Shown here: piece after piece, positions 1 to 7,314 of the stretch | Numbering within the stretch: position 1 is the first letter of the stretch | Layout: each line of letters begins with the position of its first letter | NCBI RefSeq assembly: GCF_048820915.1 | Contig: NZ_JBMERR010000005.1 | Location: 62,001-126,000 of the forward strand | DNA: 64,000 nucleotides | Direction: 5' to 3' | Source of the DNA: Cribrihabitans_A pelagius | GTDB lineage: Bacteria > Pseudomonadota > Alphaproteobacteria > Rhodobacterales > Rhodobacteraceae | The notes under the pieces: generated by a model | Told to the model about the DNA's origin: nothing | The model's input: the letters and a program-made list of their open reading frames with translations, nothing else | The model's database searches: none | Program-made: the position numbers and the translations under genes

Positions 1-1
1 C

Positions 2-208
2 GTCTACGCCACCGTCAAGGGCGGCGGCCTGTCCGGTCAGGCCGGCGCGGTCAAGCACGGCATCTCCAAGGCTCTGCAGCTCTATGATCCCGCCCTGCGC
101 GGCGCGCTGAAAGCGGCAGGCTTCCTGACCCGCGACAGCCGCGTGGTGGAACGGAAGAAATACGGCAAGGCCAAAGCCCGCCGCTCCTTCCAGTTCTCCA
201 AGCGTTAA
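2..208 (+). CDS. rpsI: 30S ribosomal protein S9, C-terminal part
   Basis: This is the 3' part of a gene whose start lies before the window; 68 residues are visible, ending in TAA. S9 is a small-subunit ribosomal protein whose basic C-terminal tail reaches the P-site tRNA. The visible protein shows the conserved GGGLSGQAGAVKHGI segment, the LTRD.R.VERKKYG block and the basic tail ending KARRSFQFSKR, which together are diagnostic. In most bacteria rpsI follows rplM, so rplM probably lies just upstream outside the window. A hairpin terminator follows directly, so this is the end of the ribosomal operon. Confidence 0.97.
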   Translation, partial: VYATVKGGGLSGQAGAVKHGISKALQLYDPALRGALKAAGFLTRDSRVVERKKYGKAKARRSFQFSKR

Positions 209-231
209 GCTTCAGGACACGTATTTTGGGA

Positions 232-258
232 AAAGGCCGCCGCTTTGGCGGCCTTTTT
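232..258 (+). terminator. Rho-independent terminator of rpsI
   Basis: A perfect 10-base-pair stem (AAAGGCCGCC at 232-241 with GGCGGCCTTT at 247-256) closes a five-base loop and runs into a T tract. It begins 23 bases after the rpsI stop codon and ends the ribosomal transcript before the globin gene. Confidence 0.9.
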
Positions 259-354
259 CTTTGCCCGCAGCGCCAAGGCCGGCGCCGGCGTTAACTTTTG
301 CGCCGAATTGGCGTAGCATGGCACACACCGTTTCCTTTCAACAGGACGGCCGCC

Positions 355-723
355 ATGCCCCAGACCATCTATGAAAAATACGGCGGCTTCAGCGCCATCA
401 GCCGCGTGGTGATGACCTTCTACGAGCTGGCGCTCGAGTCGGATCAGATCGGCGGCTACTTCGAAGACGTCGACATGCCGCGGCTGATCGACCATCAGAC
501 CAAGTTCATCTCCTCGCTATTGGGCGGGCCCGCGTCCTTCAGCGATGCCCGGCTGGAGACGGTGCACCGGGCGCTGGGGATCAGCCATGCCGATTTCGAC
601 GAGATGGCGGCGCTCCTGCGCGAGGCGCTGGCGCAGCATGGCGTGTCCGAGCCGGACATCCGCCAGACGCTGGCCGCGATCGAATCCAAGCGCGGCCTCA
701 TCGTCGCCCGGTCCGCGGCATGA
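355..723 (+). CDS. Group 1-like truncated hemoglobin
   Basis: A small two-over-two haem protein of 122 residues, expected to be cytoplasmic and to bind O2, NO or CO. The N-terminus MPQTIYEKYGG is the usual truncated-globin A helix. F22-Y23 sits where the B9/B10 distal residues are expected, and H71 in ETVHRALGI is the likely proximal haem ligand. I chose the ATG at 355 because AGGA lies eight bases upstream and the globin fold begins there; an in-frame ATG at 298 would add an unrelated Arg-rich leader. The stop codon overlaps the next ATG as ATGA, so the globin and the downstream cyclase are translationally coupled. That suggests a gas or redox input to cyclic nucleotide output, which is an inference. 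Confidence 0.88.
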   Translation: MPQTIYEKYGGFSAISRVVMTFYELALESDQIGGYFEDVDMPRLIDHQTKFISSLLGGPASFSDARLETVHRALGISHADFDEMAALLREALAQHGVSEPDIRQTLAAIESKRGLIVARSAA

Positions 724-1778
724 GCCTTGCTGCGATCAACGAACAGCTCTTGCGGGCGATCGGAGTGGGGGTGGCGGTGGTGCGCGCCTCCGACCTCGGC
801 TTTGTCTTTCATAACCAGCCCTTTGCCGAGTGGTTCGGCACACCCGCCCCGGACGCGGTGCTGACCGGGGTGATCGAGGGGCTGGACCCGGCACAGCTTG
901 GCCCCTTGTGCAGCGACGGGCTGCGCTACTCGGCGGAGCTGAAGATCAAACGCAAGCGGCGCACGCTGGTGTTTGCGGTGAACATCTCGCTGGCGCGCCA
1001 GCTGGAGGAGCCGCTCCTGGTGGTGGAATGCCAGAACATCACCCGCATCCGCGAGCTGGAAAGCATGATCGACAGCTATTCAGCGATGGTGGAACGCAAC
1101 ACCCGCGAGCTGGAGCGCGAGAAGGAGCGGGTGGAACGGCTGCTGCTCAACCTGATGCCGCGGCAGGTCTACGAGGAGTTCAAGACCTTCGGCGTGGTCA
1201 CTCCGCAGCTCTACCCCAATGTCTCGGTGGTGATGCTGGACTTCGTCGATTTCACCGATTTCGCTTCCCGCACCGATCCGACGGTGACGCTGGGCGAGCT
1301 CAACGACATCTTCACCGCCTTCGACCGCATTGTCGAGCAATACGGCTGCGAGCGGATCAAGACCATTGGCGACGCCTATCTGGCGGTGGCGGGCATGCCG
1401 GAGCCAGTACCCGAACACGCCACCGCGGTGGCCCATTGCGCGATCCGCTTCCTGCGCTACCTGGAGCGGCGCAACGAGAGCCATCAGCACAAGTGGCAGG
1501 CGCGGATCGGGCTGGGCAGCGGAACGGCGGTGGGTTCGGTGGTGGGTATCCAGAAGTATGTCTATGACGTCTTCGGCCCGGCGGTGAACCTGGCGTCGCG
1601 GCTGCAGGTCTTTGCCCGGCCGATGAAGATCGTGGCACCCGAGGCAATGAAAGCGGCGCTGTCGGAGGAGTTCCATGTCGCCGACCTCGGCCCCGAGGAG
1701 ATCAAGGGTATTGGCGAGGTCCGGCTGGTGAGCGTGGAGGCCGAGCTGGGCACCCCGCAGCACACGGCCCGGTTCTGA
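720..1778 (+). CDS. PAS-like/class III adenylate cyclase
   Basis: A soluble protein of 352 residues that probably makes cAMP from ATP. Residues about 1-110 look like a PAS or HNOBA-type sensor domain, 112-150 form a charged signalling helix (ELEREKERVERLLLNLMP), and 168-340 are the class III cyclase domain. The metal-binding aspartates are D174 and D218. K214 (RIKTIGDAY) and D283 (YDVFGPAVN) occupy the base-recognition positions and favour ATP over GTP. N290 and R294 supply the transition-state residues, so the active site looks complete. No membrane segment is visible. It overlaps the globin gene by four bases. The globin as its sensory partner is inferred from gene order only. Confidence 0.9.
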   Translation: MSLAAINEQLLRAIGVGVAVVRASDLGFVFHNQPFAEWFGTPAPDAVLTGVIEGLDPAQLGPLCSDGLRYSAELKIKRKRRTLVFAVNISLARQLEEPLLVVECQNITRIRELESMIDSYSAMVERNTRELEREKERVERLLLNLMPRQVYEEFKTFGVVTPQLYPNVSVVMLDFVDFTDFASRTDPTVTLGELNDIFTAFDRIVEQYGCERIKTIGDAYLAVAGMPEPVPEHATAVAHCAIRFLRYLERRNESHQHKWQARIGLGSGTAVGSVVGIQKYVYDVFGPAVNLASRLQVFARPMKIVAPEAMKAALSEEFHVADLGPEEIKGIGEVRLVSVEAELGTPQHTARF

Positions 1779-1804
1779 GCGCCGGCCCGGCCGCACGCGC
1801 CGGC

Positions 1805-1828
1805 CCACGGCGTTTGCAAACGCCGTGG
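1805..1828. repeat. Perfect 24-base palindrome at a convergent junction
   Basis: The half-site CCACGGCGTTTG is followed immediately by its exact reverse complement, with no spacer. It lies between the convergent cyclase and tetR genes. There is no T tract. It may be a bidirectional terminator or processing signal; the same loop-free design recurs at 48178-48225. Confidence 0.7.
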
Positions 1829-1836
1829 CGCTTGCC

Positions 1837-2454
1837 TCAGCTGTCGGGCGCGATCAGCCCCAGCCCGCGCAGGTAGATGCCGATGCCGCTTTCCAAGAGA
1901 TCCTCGGGCGGGAAGGGCGAGGTGGCGCCGGGGGTGTTGCGGGCATAAAGCTCCACCACGCCGTGGCTCATCGCCAGGATATGGGCCGAGAACATCGAGG
2001 CGGGCGGGCGTTTTTCTTCCGGAATATGGCGGCTGAGATCGGCGGCGGCGCGTTCCAGGATGCGGCGGGCGCGGGCCGCGGCTTCGGCCAGTTCGGGCGT
2101 GCGGTTGACCGAGATGCCGCTTTCGAACATCGCGATGTAATGGCCCGGGTGCTTGCGGGCAAAGGCGAGATAGGCCCGGCCCGTCGCCTCGAACGCCGCG
2201 AGCGCTGCGGGCTGGTACTTGTCGTAGGCGTGCTGCATCAGGTCGGCAAACATCAGATAGCCCTGGCGCGCGGCCTCGGCGATCAGGTCCTCGCGGCCCT
2301 CGAAATGGCGGTAGACCGCGGCCGGCGTGACGCCCGCCTGCTTGGCTGCCTGCGACAGGGTGAAGCCGGCCGGGCCCTTGGCTTCGATCAGTTGCAGTGC
2401 TGCCTCCACCAGCGCCTGGCGCAGGTTGCCGTGGTGATAGCCGCGCTTAGGCAT
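1837..2454 (-). CDS. TetR family transcriptional regulator
   Basis: A 205-residue predicted DNA-binding repressor. The N-terminal TetR helix-turn-helix is clear (FTLSQAAKQAGVTPAAVYRHF), followed by an alpha-helical ligand-binding domain of the WHG type ending in a family-like GIGIYLRGLGLIAP segment. The ATG at 2454 is preferred because MPKRGYHHGNLRQAL is the usual start of this subgroup and upstream sequence codes for ppk2 in another frame. The gene overlaps the 3' end of ppk2 by eight bases (positions 2447-2454), so the two are translationally coupled. The ligand and target genes are not visible; control of its own operon with ppk2 is the simplest idea. Confidence 0.9.
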   Translation of the reverse strand: MPKRGYHHGNLRQALVEAALQLIEAKGPAGFTLSQAAKQAGVTPAAVYRHFEGREDLIAEAARQGYLMFADLMQHAYDKYQPAALAAFEATGRAYLAFARKHPGHYIAMFESGISVNRTPELAEAAARARRILERAAADLSRHIPEEKRPPASMFSAHILAMSHGVVELYARNTPGATSPFPPEDLLESGIGIYLRGLGLIAPDS

Positions 2455-3316
2455 CCCAGATGTCCGGCCCGCCGCAGATACTTCCGTCAAGCGGCCCGAT
2501 GGCCTGCGCGTCCTTGCCTGCGTAGCCCACCGCGTGCAGCACCCGCCGGATGGCTGCAAGGCGGGCGCGGCGCTTGTCGTCGGAGCGGATCACAGTCCAG
2601 GGCGCCTCGCCCGAGTGGCTGCGCACGAAAGTTTCGGCGATGGCGTCGGTATAGGCGTCCCATTTCTCCAGGCCCTGCACGTCGATGGTGCTGAGCTTCC
2701 AGTGTTTCAGCGGGTCGCGCTCCCGCGACAGGAAGCGGCGCAGCTGCTCGGCGCGTCCGACGTTGAGCCAGAGCTTGAACAGCTGGATGCCGTCCTCGGC
2801 CAGCGCCTGCTCGAAACCGGTGACCTGGTGAAAGAAACGCTCGCGCTCGGCCTCGGTGCAGAATCCGAACACCTTCTCCACCACCGCGCGGTTGTACCAG
2901 CTGCGGTCAAAGAACACGATCTCCCCGGCCGAGGGAAGGTGCTTGATATATCGTTGGAAATACCATTGCGTGCGCTCTTCTTCGCTGGGTTTTCCCAGCG
3001 CCACGGTGCGGGCGCCGCGCGGGTTCAGGTTTTCGCGGAAGCGCTTGATGGTGCCGCCCTTGCCGGCCGCGTCGCGGCCCTCGAAGACGATGGCGATGCG
3101 CTGGCCGCTGGCCTTGACGCCCGCCTGCATCTTGACCAATTCGATCTGCAGCGCCTCCATCGAGCGCTCGTAGCCCTTGCGGTCCATCCGCTCCGAATAG
3201 GGGTAGCCGGGGCTGGGAATCTCGCCCTTTTCCTTATCGCGCAGAGCGGTGCGCACGTCCTCGGGGGCGCCGCTGGCGGCAAAGGCGCTGATCGCTCCGT
3301 CAAATGGCAGCTGCAT
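2447..3316 (-). CDS. ppk2: Polyphosphate kinase 2
   Basis: A 289-residue enzyme that transfers phosphate between polyphosphate and nucleoside diphosphates in the cytoplasm. The family signature is the Walker A segment FEGRDAAGKGG (about 78-88), the Walker B-like EIVFFDRSWYNRA (D137) and the lid region with RERDPLKHWKLS. The length fits single-domain (class I or III) PPK2 proteins. The ATG at 3316 has a strong AAGGGGAG ribosome-binding site just upstream. It is the first gene of a two-gene unit with the overlapping tetR. A candidate promoter is at 3368-3396. Confidence 0.93.
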   Translation of the reverse strand: MQLPFDGAISAFAASGAPEDVRTALRDKEKGEIPSPGYPYSERMDRKGYERSMEALQIELVKMQAGVKASGQRIAIVFEGRDAAGKGGTIKRFRENLNPRGARTVALGKPSEEERTQWYFQRYIKHLPSAGEIVFFDRSWYNRAVVEKVFGFCTEAERERFFHQVTGFEQALAEDGIQLFKLWLNVGRAEQLRRFLSRERDPLKHWKLSTIDVQGLEKWDAYTDAIAETFVRSHSGEAPWTVIRSDDKRRARLAAIRRVLHAVGYAGKDAQAIGPLDGSICGGPDIWDA

Positions 3317-3367
3317 GTAAAACTCCCCTTGGCTCAATTCCTTATACGGGCGCTTGTGCGGAAGCGC

Positions 3368-3396
3368 AGTATGGAATGTGAATCCTTTTAACGCAA
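3368..3396 (-). promoter_or_regulatory. Candidate promoter of ppk2-tetR
   Basis: On the minus strand, TTGCGT (3396-3391) is followed after exactly 17 bases by CATACT (3373-3368), a fair match to a housekeeping -35/-10 pair located about 50 bases before the ppk2 start codon. This is a by-eye match only. Confidence 0.35.
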
Positions 3397-3416
3397 ACCG
3401 GCCCGGGCAGGCGGTC

Positions 3417-4394
3417 TCAATCCAGGCTGGCTTGGCGCAGGCCCGCGCGGGCGGCGGCGCGGTGGACCGCGGCGACAACTTCGCCGGTGGCGGCCTGATG
3501 CGGCATGTGGCCGATGCCGTCGAGCAGGGTGAGCCGGGCGGAGGGCACGTCGCGCACCAGTTTCTCGGCGTGCAGCGATACGGCCACCGTGGTGTCGGCG
3601 CTGCCGTGCACAATCTCCACCGGCAGGGTGAGTTTGCGGTAGTGCGGCGCCAGCGCCTCGATCTCTGACAGAAGGTTGGCGCGCTGCAAGGCATTGGCGC
3701 GCAGCGTCTTGCGCCGCAGGGTGAGGCCGGGGCCGAAATGCTCGGCGTAGCCCTCCGGCACGGCTTGCGGGGCGAACACATAGGTCAGCGTCTCGCGGAC
3801 CTTGGCCTCGGGCACAAAGGCGGTGAGCGCGGGCACCACCAGCGCGCGCCCGAGGGCGGAGGAGGTGATGCGGTAGAAGGCATCGAGCGGCGTGTCCCAG
3901 GGGTGCGAGGGGCCCGCGACATTGACCAGTGCCGAGAGGCTGCCGGGCTGATCCACTGCCCAGGCCAGCGCCACCGCGCCGCCGTAGCTGTGGCCCAGAA
4001 CCACCGGCCGCTCGGCGCCGAAGCGGGCGGCCGCCTCGCGGATCAGCGCCGCCTGCTGGCGGATGCTGGCGCCCGAGCGGTTGATGCGGTCGCTGTAGCC
4101 AAGCCCGGGCCGGTCCACCACCAGGATGCGGTAGTCTGCGGCCAGCGCCGGGGCCAGGCGGAAGGTCATGTCGCGGGTGTTGCCGCTGGCGCCGTGGATC
4201 AGCACGAGATCCGGAGCACTGCCGCGCGGCTGGCCGGTTTCCAGTACATGCACCTGGTGGCCGCCGACCTCCACCAGCTGGCCGCGGGGCGGGTGGCTGG
4301 CCTCGGCGCGGCGTTCGCGCTGCTGCACCCGGAACGCGGTGAAGGCAACCGCTGCCGACAGCGCCACGGCGCCAAGCAGCATTGCCTTACGCAC
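3417..4394 (-). CDS. Alpha/beta hydrolase, membrane-anchored or exported
   Basis: A 325-residue serine hydrolase. An N-terminal hydrophobic stretch (about residues 4-20) is likely a signal anchor. The hydrolase core shows the oxyanion HGASGN segment, the nucleophile S136 in GHSYGG, the acid D267 in HGSAD and H296 in GIGHMPH, so the catalytic triad is intact. The substrate cannot be read from the sequence; esterase or epoxide-hydrolase-like activities are possible. The start codon overlaps the metA stop region by eight bases, suggesting coupled expression with metA, but this enzyme lacks the usual motifs of MetX-type homoserine acyltransferases. Confidence 0.88.
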   Translation of the reverse strand: MRKAMLLGAVALSAAVAFTAFRVQQRERRAEASHPPRGQLVEVGGHQVHVLETGQPRGSAPDLVLIHGASGNTRDMTFRLAPALAADYRILVVDRPGLGYSDRINRSGASIRQQAALIREAAARFGAERPVVLGHSYGGAVALAWAVDQPGSLSALVNVAGPSHPWDTPLDAFYRITSSALGRALVVPALTAFVPEAKVRETLTYVFAPQAVPEGYAEHFGPGLTLRRKTLRANALQRANLLSEIEALAPHYRKLTLPVEIVHGSADTTVAVSLHAEKLVRDVPSARLTLLDGIGHMPHQAATGEVVAAVHRAAARAGLRQASLD

Positions 4395-5304
4395 CGATCC
4401 GGTCCAGCGCGTACGGCGTGGTCTGGTAGATCTCGTTGATCCAATTGCCGTAAAGCAGATGCGCGTGGCTGCGCCAGCGGTTCAGGGGTTTTTGCGACGG
4501 GTCGTCATCGGGGTAGTAGTTCAGCGGCACGTTGATCGCGGTGCCGCTTTCGATGTCGCGGTCATACTCCTGCTTCAGCGTGTCGCTGTCATACTCGAAG
4601 TGGTTGAAGATGTAGAGCGCGCGGTGCTGCGGGTCTTCGATCAGGCAGGGACCGACCTCGGGGCTGCCGAGCAGGGTGCGCAGGGCTGGCCGGGCGTCGA
4701 TCTCGGCCTGCTTCATCTCGGTCCAGCGGCTGACGGGGACCACAAAATCATCCGAAAACCCGCGCAAGTACGGCGAAGCGGGCACCAGGTTCTGGTGCCG
4801 GAAACAGCCAAAGGCCTTGTGGCCGAGGATGTGTTTCCTCACGCCGTGGAAATGGTTGATCATCGCCATCCCGCCCCAGCAGACGCCGAAGGTGGAATGC
4901 ACGTTGGTCTGGGTCCACTCGAAGACTTCACGCATCTCGTCCCAATAAGTGACCTCATCGAACTCCAGATGCTCGATCGGGGCGCCGGTGATCAGGAGCC
5001 CGTCGTACTTCTCGTGCTTCACTTCCTGGAAGGGGCGGTAGAACTCCTCCATATGCTCGGCGGCGGTGTTGCGGGTCTGATGCTCGGTCATGCGAATGAG
5101 GCTGAGCTCGATCTGCAGGGGCGTTGCGCCGATCAGCCGGGCAAACTGGTTCTCGGTCTGGATCTTCTTGGGCATCAGATTGAGCAGCCCGATACGCAGC
5201 GGCCGGATGTCCTGCCGTGCCGCCTGATCCGGCGACATGACCATCACGCCTTCGTTCGTCAGAACGTTATAGGCGGGCAGGTCAGCGGGGATCTTGATGG
5301 GCAT
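4387..5304 (-). CDS. metA: Homoserine O-acyltransferase (predicted acetyl-CoA specific)
   Basis: A 305-residue cytoplasmic enzyme of the MetA family that activates homoserine for methionine synthesis. The amidotransferase-like fold has C142 (FGVCWGGMA) as nucleophile and the HFEYDSDTL segment carrying the catalytic His/Glu. Position 111 is glutamate (TGAPIEHLEF) where Escherichia coli MetA has glycine; published work on Bacillus MetA links this Glu to acetyl-CoA rather than succinyl-CoA use. The ATG at 5304 is supported by the conserved MPIKIPADLPA start. An upstream ATPase gene ends 59 bases before it, so it may be the second gene of an operon. I found no SAM riboswitch in that short gap. 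Confidence 0.95.
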   Translation of the reverse strand: MPIKIPADLPAYNVLTNEGVMVMSPDQAARQDIRPLRIGLLNLMPKKIQTENQFARLIGATPLQIELSLIRMTEHQTRNTAAEHMEEFYRPFQEVKHEKYDGLLITGAPIEHLEFDEVTYWDEMREVFEWTQTNVHSTFGVCWGGMAMINHFHGVRKHILGHKAFGCFRHQNLVPASPYLRGFSDDFVVPVSRWTEMKQAEIDARPALRTLLGSPEVGPCLIEDPQHRALYIFNHFEYDSDTLKQEYDRDIESGTAINVPLNYYPDDDPSQKPLNRWRSHAHLLYGNWINEIYQTTPYALDRIGA

Positions 5305-5363
5305 GGCGGTATCCTGATTTGCGGACGTGTGTGCGGTATAGCGGAAGTGCAGAAATAGGCGGC

Positions 5364-6227
5364 TTAGCTCCGGGCCTCAAGAGCGGAGGCGATCAACTGA
5401 TCGAAAGCGGCCTCGTCGCGCACCTCGGCGATCTGGTCGGCGGTGACGGTGATGCCCCACTTGCCGGCCATCGCCTGATAGCGCGGCTGGCGGTGCGCCA
5501 GCGCCTGGGCGTAGGTCCAGCGGATGAAGGCATCGGGGTCGACCTCACCCTCGTCCAGCCGGTTCTGTGCAAGATACTCCTGCCAGACCCGGTCGAGGAA
5601 CTCGGGCTGGTAGGACATCGGCTTGGGGGCGCGGTCGAAGCGGCGGATCAGCTCCGCCGTGTGGGCGGCATCGCCCTTGATCCAGACCATCAGCGTGTGT
5701 TTCGACAGCTCCGTCAGGATCGGGTCGGCGGGGTCTTCGGGGTTGGCCCATTCGCAGATCGAGCCGCCGGTATCGCAGATGAAATGCGGGTAGCCATAAA
5801 GCTGCTGCGCGCGGCTGATGAAATACTCGGTGTCCATCAGGGCGCGGATCTCGGCGACGCGGAACTGTTCCTGGCGGCGCTTGTATTCGGCTATCGGCAG
5901 GCCGCCTTTGGCCACATCGCCCGGCTTGCCCAGGTAGGCGGCGACGGCGGTGAGATTCTCAAACGTGATGTTGGAGCCGATGTGGATCGAATCCGAAAGC
6001 AGAAGCCCGCGCAGGAAGGGCACCTTCATCGCCTCCGCCTTGGCGTTGTCGGCAATGTATTCGCCCATGTAGCGGGTGCCGATGCGGTAGTCGACGGAGT
6101 AGTGGAACCATTGCCCGGCGCCGCGCAGCAGATTGCTGACATGGGTCTTGCCGAGGCCCGACATGCCGAAGAAGAGCACGCGTTTGGCGGGCGCATCGCG
6201 CCAGTCCTGTGCGGAAGAGTAAAGCAT
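5364..6227 (-). CDS. P-loop ATPase of unknown role
   Basis: A 287-residue soluble protein. Residues about 15-30 form a Walker A loop (FFGMSGLGKTH) directly after an N-terminal beta strand, as in adenylate-kinase-like or dephospho-CoA-kinase-like NTPases. The segment YPHFICDTGGSICEW and the later LMVWIKGD may form the Walker B or sensor strands. No membrane segment is visible. It lies immediately upstream of metA on the same strand (59-base gap), and I recall the same gene order in other Rhodobacteraceae, but nothing in the sequence gives a substrate. I do not recognise a named function. Confidence 0.85.
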   Translation of the reverse strand: MLYSSAQDWRDAPAKRVLFFGMSGLGKTHVSNLLRGAGQWFHYSVDYRIGTRYMGEYIADNAKAEAMKVPFLRGLLLSDSIHIGSNITFENLTAVAAYLGKPGDVAKGGLPIAEYKRRQEQFRVAEIRALMDTEYFISRAQQLYGYPHFICDTGGSICEWANPEDPADPILTELSKHTLMVWIKGDAAHTAELIRRFDRAPKPMSYQPEFLDRVWQEYLAQNRLDEGEVDPDAFIRWTYAQALAHRQPRYQAMAGKWGITVTADQIAEVRDEAAFDQLIASALEARS

Positions 6228-6294
6228 GGGCGTATTCTGGTCCTTTGAGGTGCTCCGCCTTGCTAACTTCCGCCGCCGCAGCGGTCAATTCCGC

Positions 6295-7206
6295 TCAATT
6301 CCGCGCGCGCTTGCGCCGCAGCCGGGGGGCGCCGTTCAGGACCAGAAGCCCCGCTGCCAGCAGCGCAAAGCCGGCAAAGGCCTGCGGCCGCAGCGCCTCG
6401 CCCAGGACCAGCGCGCCGAGGAGGATCGCCACCGGCGGGATTACCAGCGTGACCAGCATCAGGTTGCCGCTGCCTGCCATCGCCAGCACCCGGTAATAAA
6501 GCAGATAGGCGCCCGCCGTGGCCGCAAGCGAGAAATAGGCAATCGAGCCCCAGGTGGCGGGTGCCAGCGGCAGCTGCGGCACCCCGTCGAGGAACAGGGC
6601 CGCCGGCAAGAGTATCAGGGTGGAGCCGGTGAGCATCCCCGCCGCCGCCACCTGCGGCGCCAGCCCGCGCAAGCGCGCCCGGGCCCAGGCGCTGGCAAAG
6701 GCATAAGACAGCGCGCCGCCCAGCACCGCGAACTGCGCTGTGCTGCGCAGGTTGAATTGGGCAAATTGCTCCAGCCCGATGGCGGTGGCGACGCCAAGAA
6801 AGCCCAGAACCGCGCCGGCCGCGCGGCGCAAGCTCAGCCGTTCGTCGGCAAAGACCATGGCCGCGACGATCACGCCGAAGATCGCGGTGGCGGCGTTGAG
6901 GATCGAAGTCAGCCCGGTTTCGATATGAAGCTGCCCCCAGGCCATCAGCGCGAAGGGGATAACGTTGTTCAGAAGCCCCATCACCAGAAAGGCCACCCAG
7001 ACCCGCGGCTCGCGCGGCAACGGCAGGCGCATCATCAGCACCACTATCCAGAGCAGCAGCGCCGCCCAGCCGCAGCGGTGCAGCACCAGCGTCACCACGG
7101 GGATCTCGTCCAGCCCCAGCCGGATCGCGAGGAAGGAGCCGCCCCAGATGAGCCCGAGCAGCATCAGTTCGGCCCAGGCGCGGGGGGAGAGGGTCATCTG
7201 TGTCAT
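6295..7206 (-). CDS. DMT superfamily (EamA) transporter
   Basis: A 303-residue inner-membrane protein with about ten hydrophobic helices arranged as two EamA repeats, the usual layout of drug/metabolite exporters. The start of the fold (LMLLGLIWGGSFLAIRLGLDEIP) and the mid-protein repeat of the same pattern are typical. The C-terminus is basic (RLRRKRARN) and probably cytoplasmic. Starts at 7206 and at the next Met (three codons later) are both possible. The substrate is unknown; relatives export amino acids, nucleosides or small metabolites. It is separated from the ATPase gene by 67 bases and may share its transcript. Confidence 0.88.
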   Translation of the reverse strand: MTQMTLSPRAWAELMLLGLIWGGSFLAIRLGLDEIPVVTLVLHRCGWAALLLWIVVLMMRLPLPREPRVWVAFLVMGLLNNVIPFALMAWGQLHIETGLTSILNAATAIFGVIVAAMVFADERLSLRRAAGAVLGFLGVATAIGLEQFAQFNLRSTAQFAVLGGALSYAFASAWARARLRGLAPQVAAAGMLTGSTLILLPAALFLDGVPQLPLAPATWGSIAYFSLAATAGAYLLYYRVLAMAGSGNLMLVTLVIPPVAILLGALVLGEALRPQAFAGFALLAAGLLVLNGAPRLRRKRARN

Positions 7207-7261
7207 GCATCAGGGCTAGCGTGAGAGGCGCACACAGGCGACCCGTTTCCTGCGGCAAACG

Positions 7262-7288
7262 AAAAACCCCGCCCGGAAAGGGGCGGGG
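7262..7288 (-). terminator. Terminator of the FadL-like gene
   Basis: CCCCGCCC (7267-7274) pairs with GGGCGGGG (7281-7288) around a six-base loop, followed on the minus strand by five T residues. It lies just after the stop codon of the outer-membrane protein at 7315. Confidence 0.88.
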
Positions 7289-7314
7289 ATTGAAATTTCC
7301 GGTCAGCGGAAGGC

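Noticed and set aside
1080..1808. A long antisense open frame over the globin/cyclase region
   Set aside because: It is an artefact of GC-rich codon use opposite the cyclase; no ribosome-binding site or family resemblance.
5305..5363. A SAM riboswitch upstream of metA
   Set aside because: The gap between the ATPase stop and metA start is only 59 bases and lacks the conserved core and pairing of SAM-II or other SAM classes.
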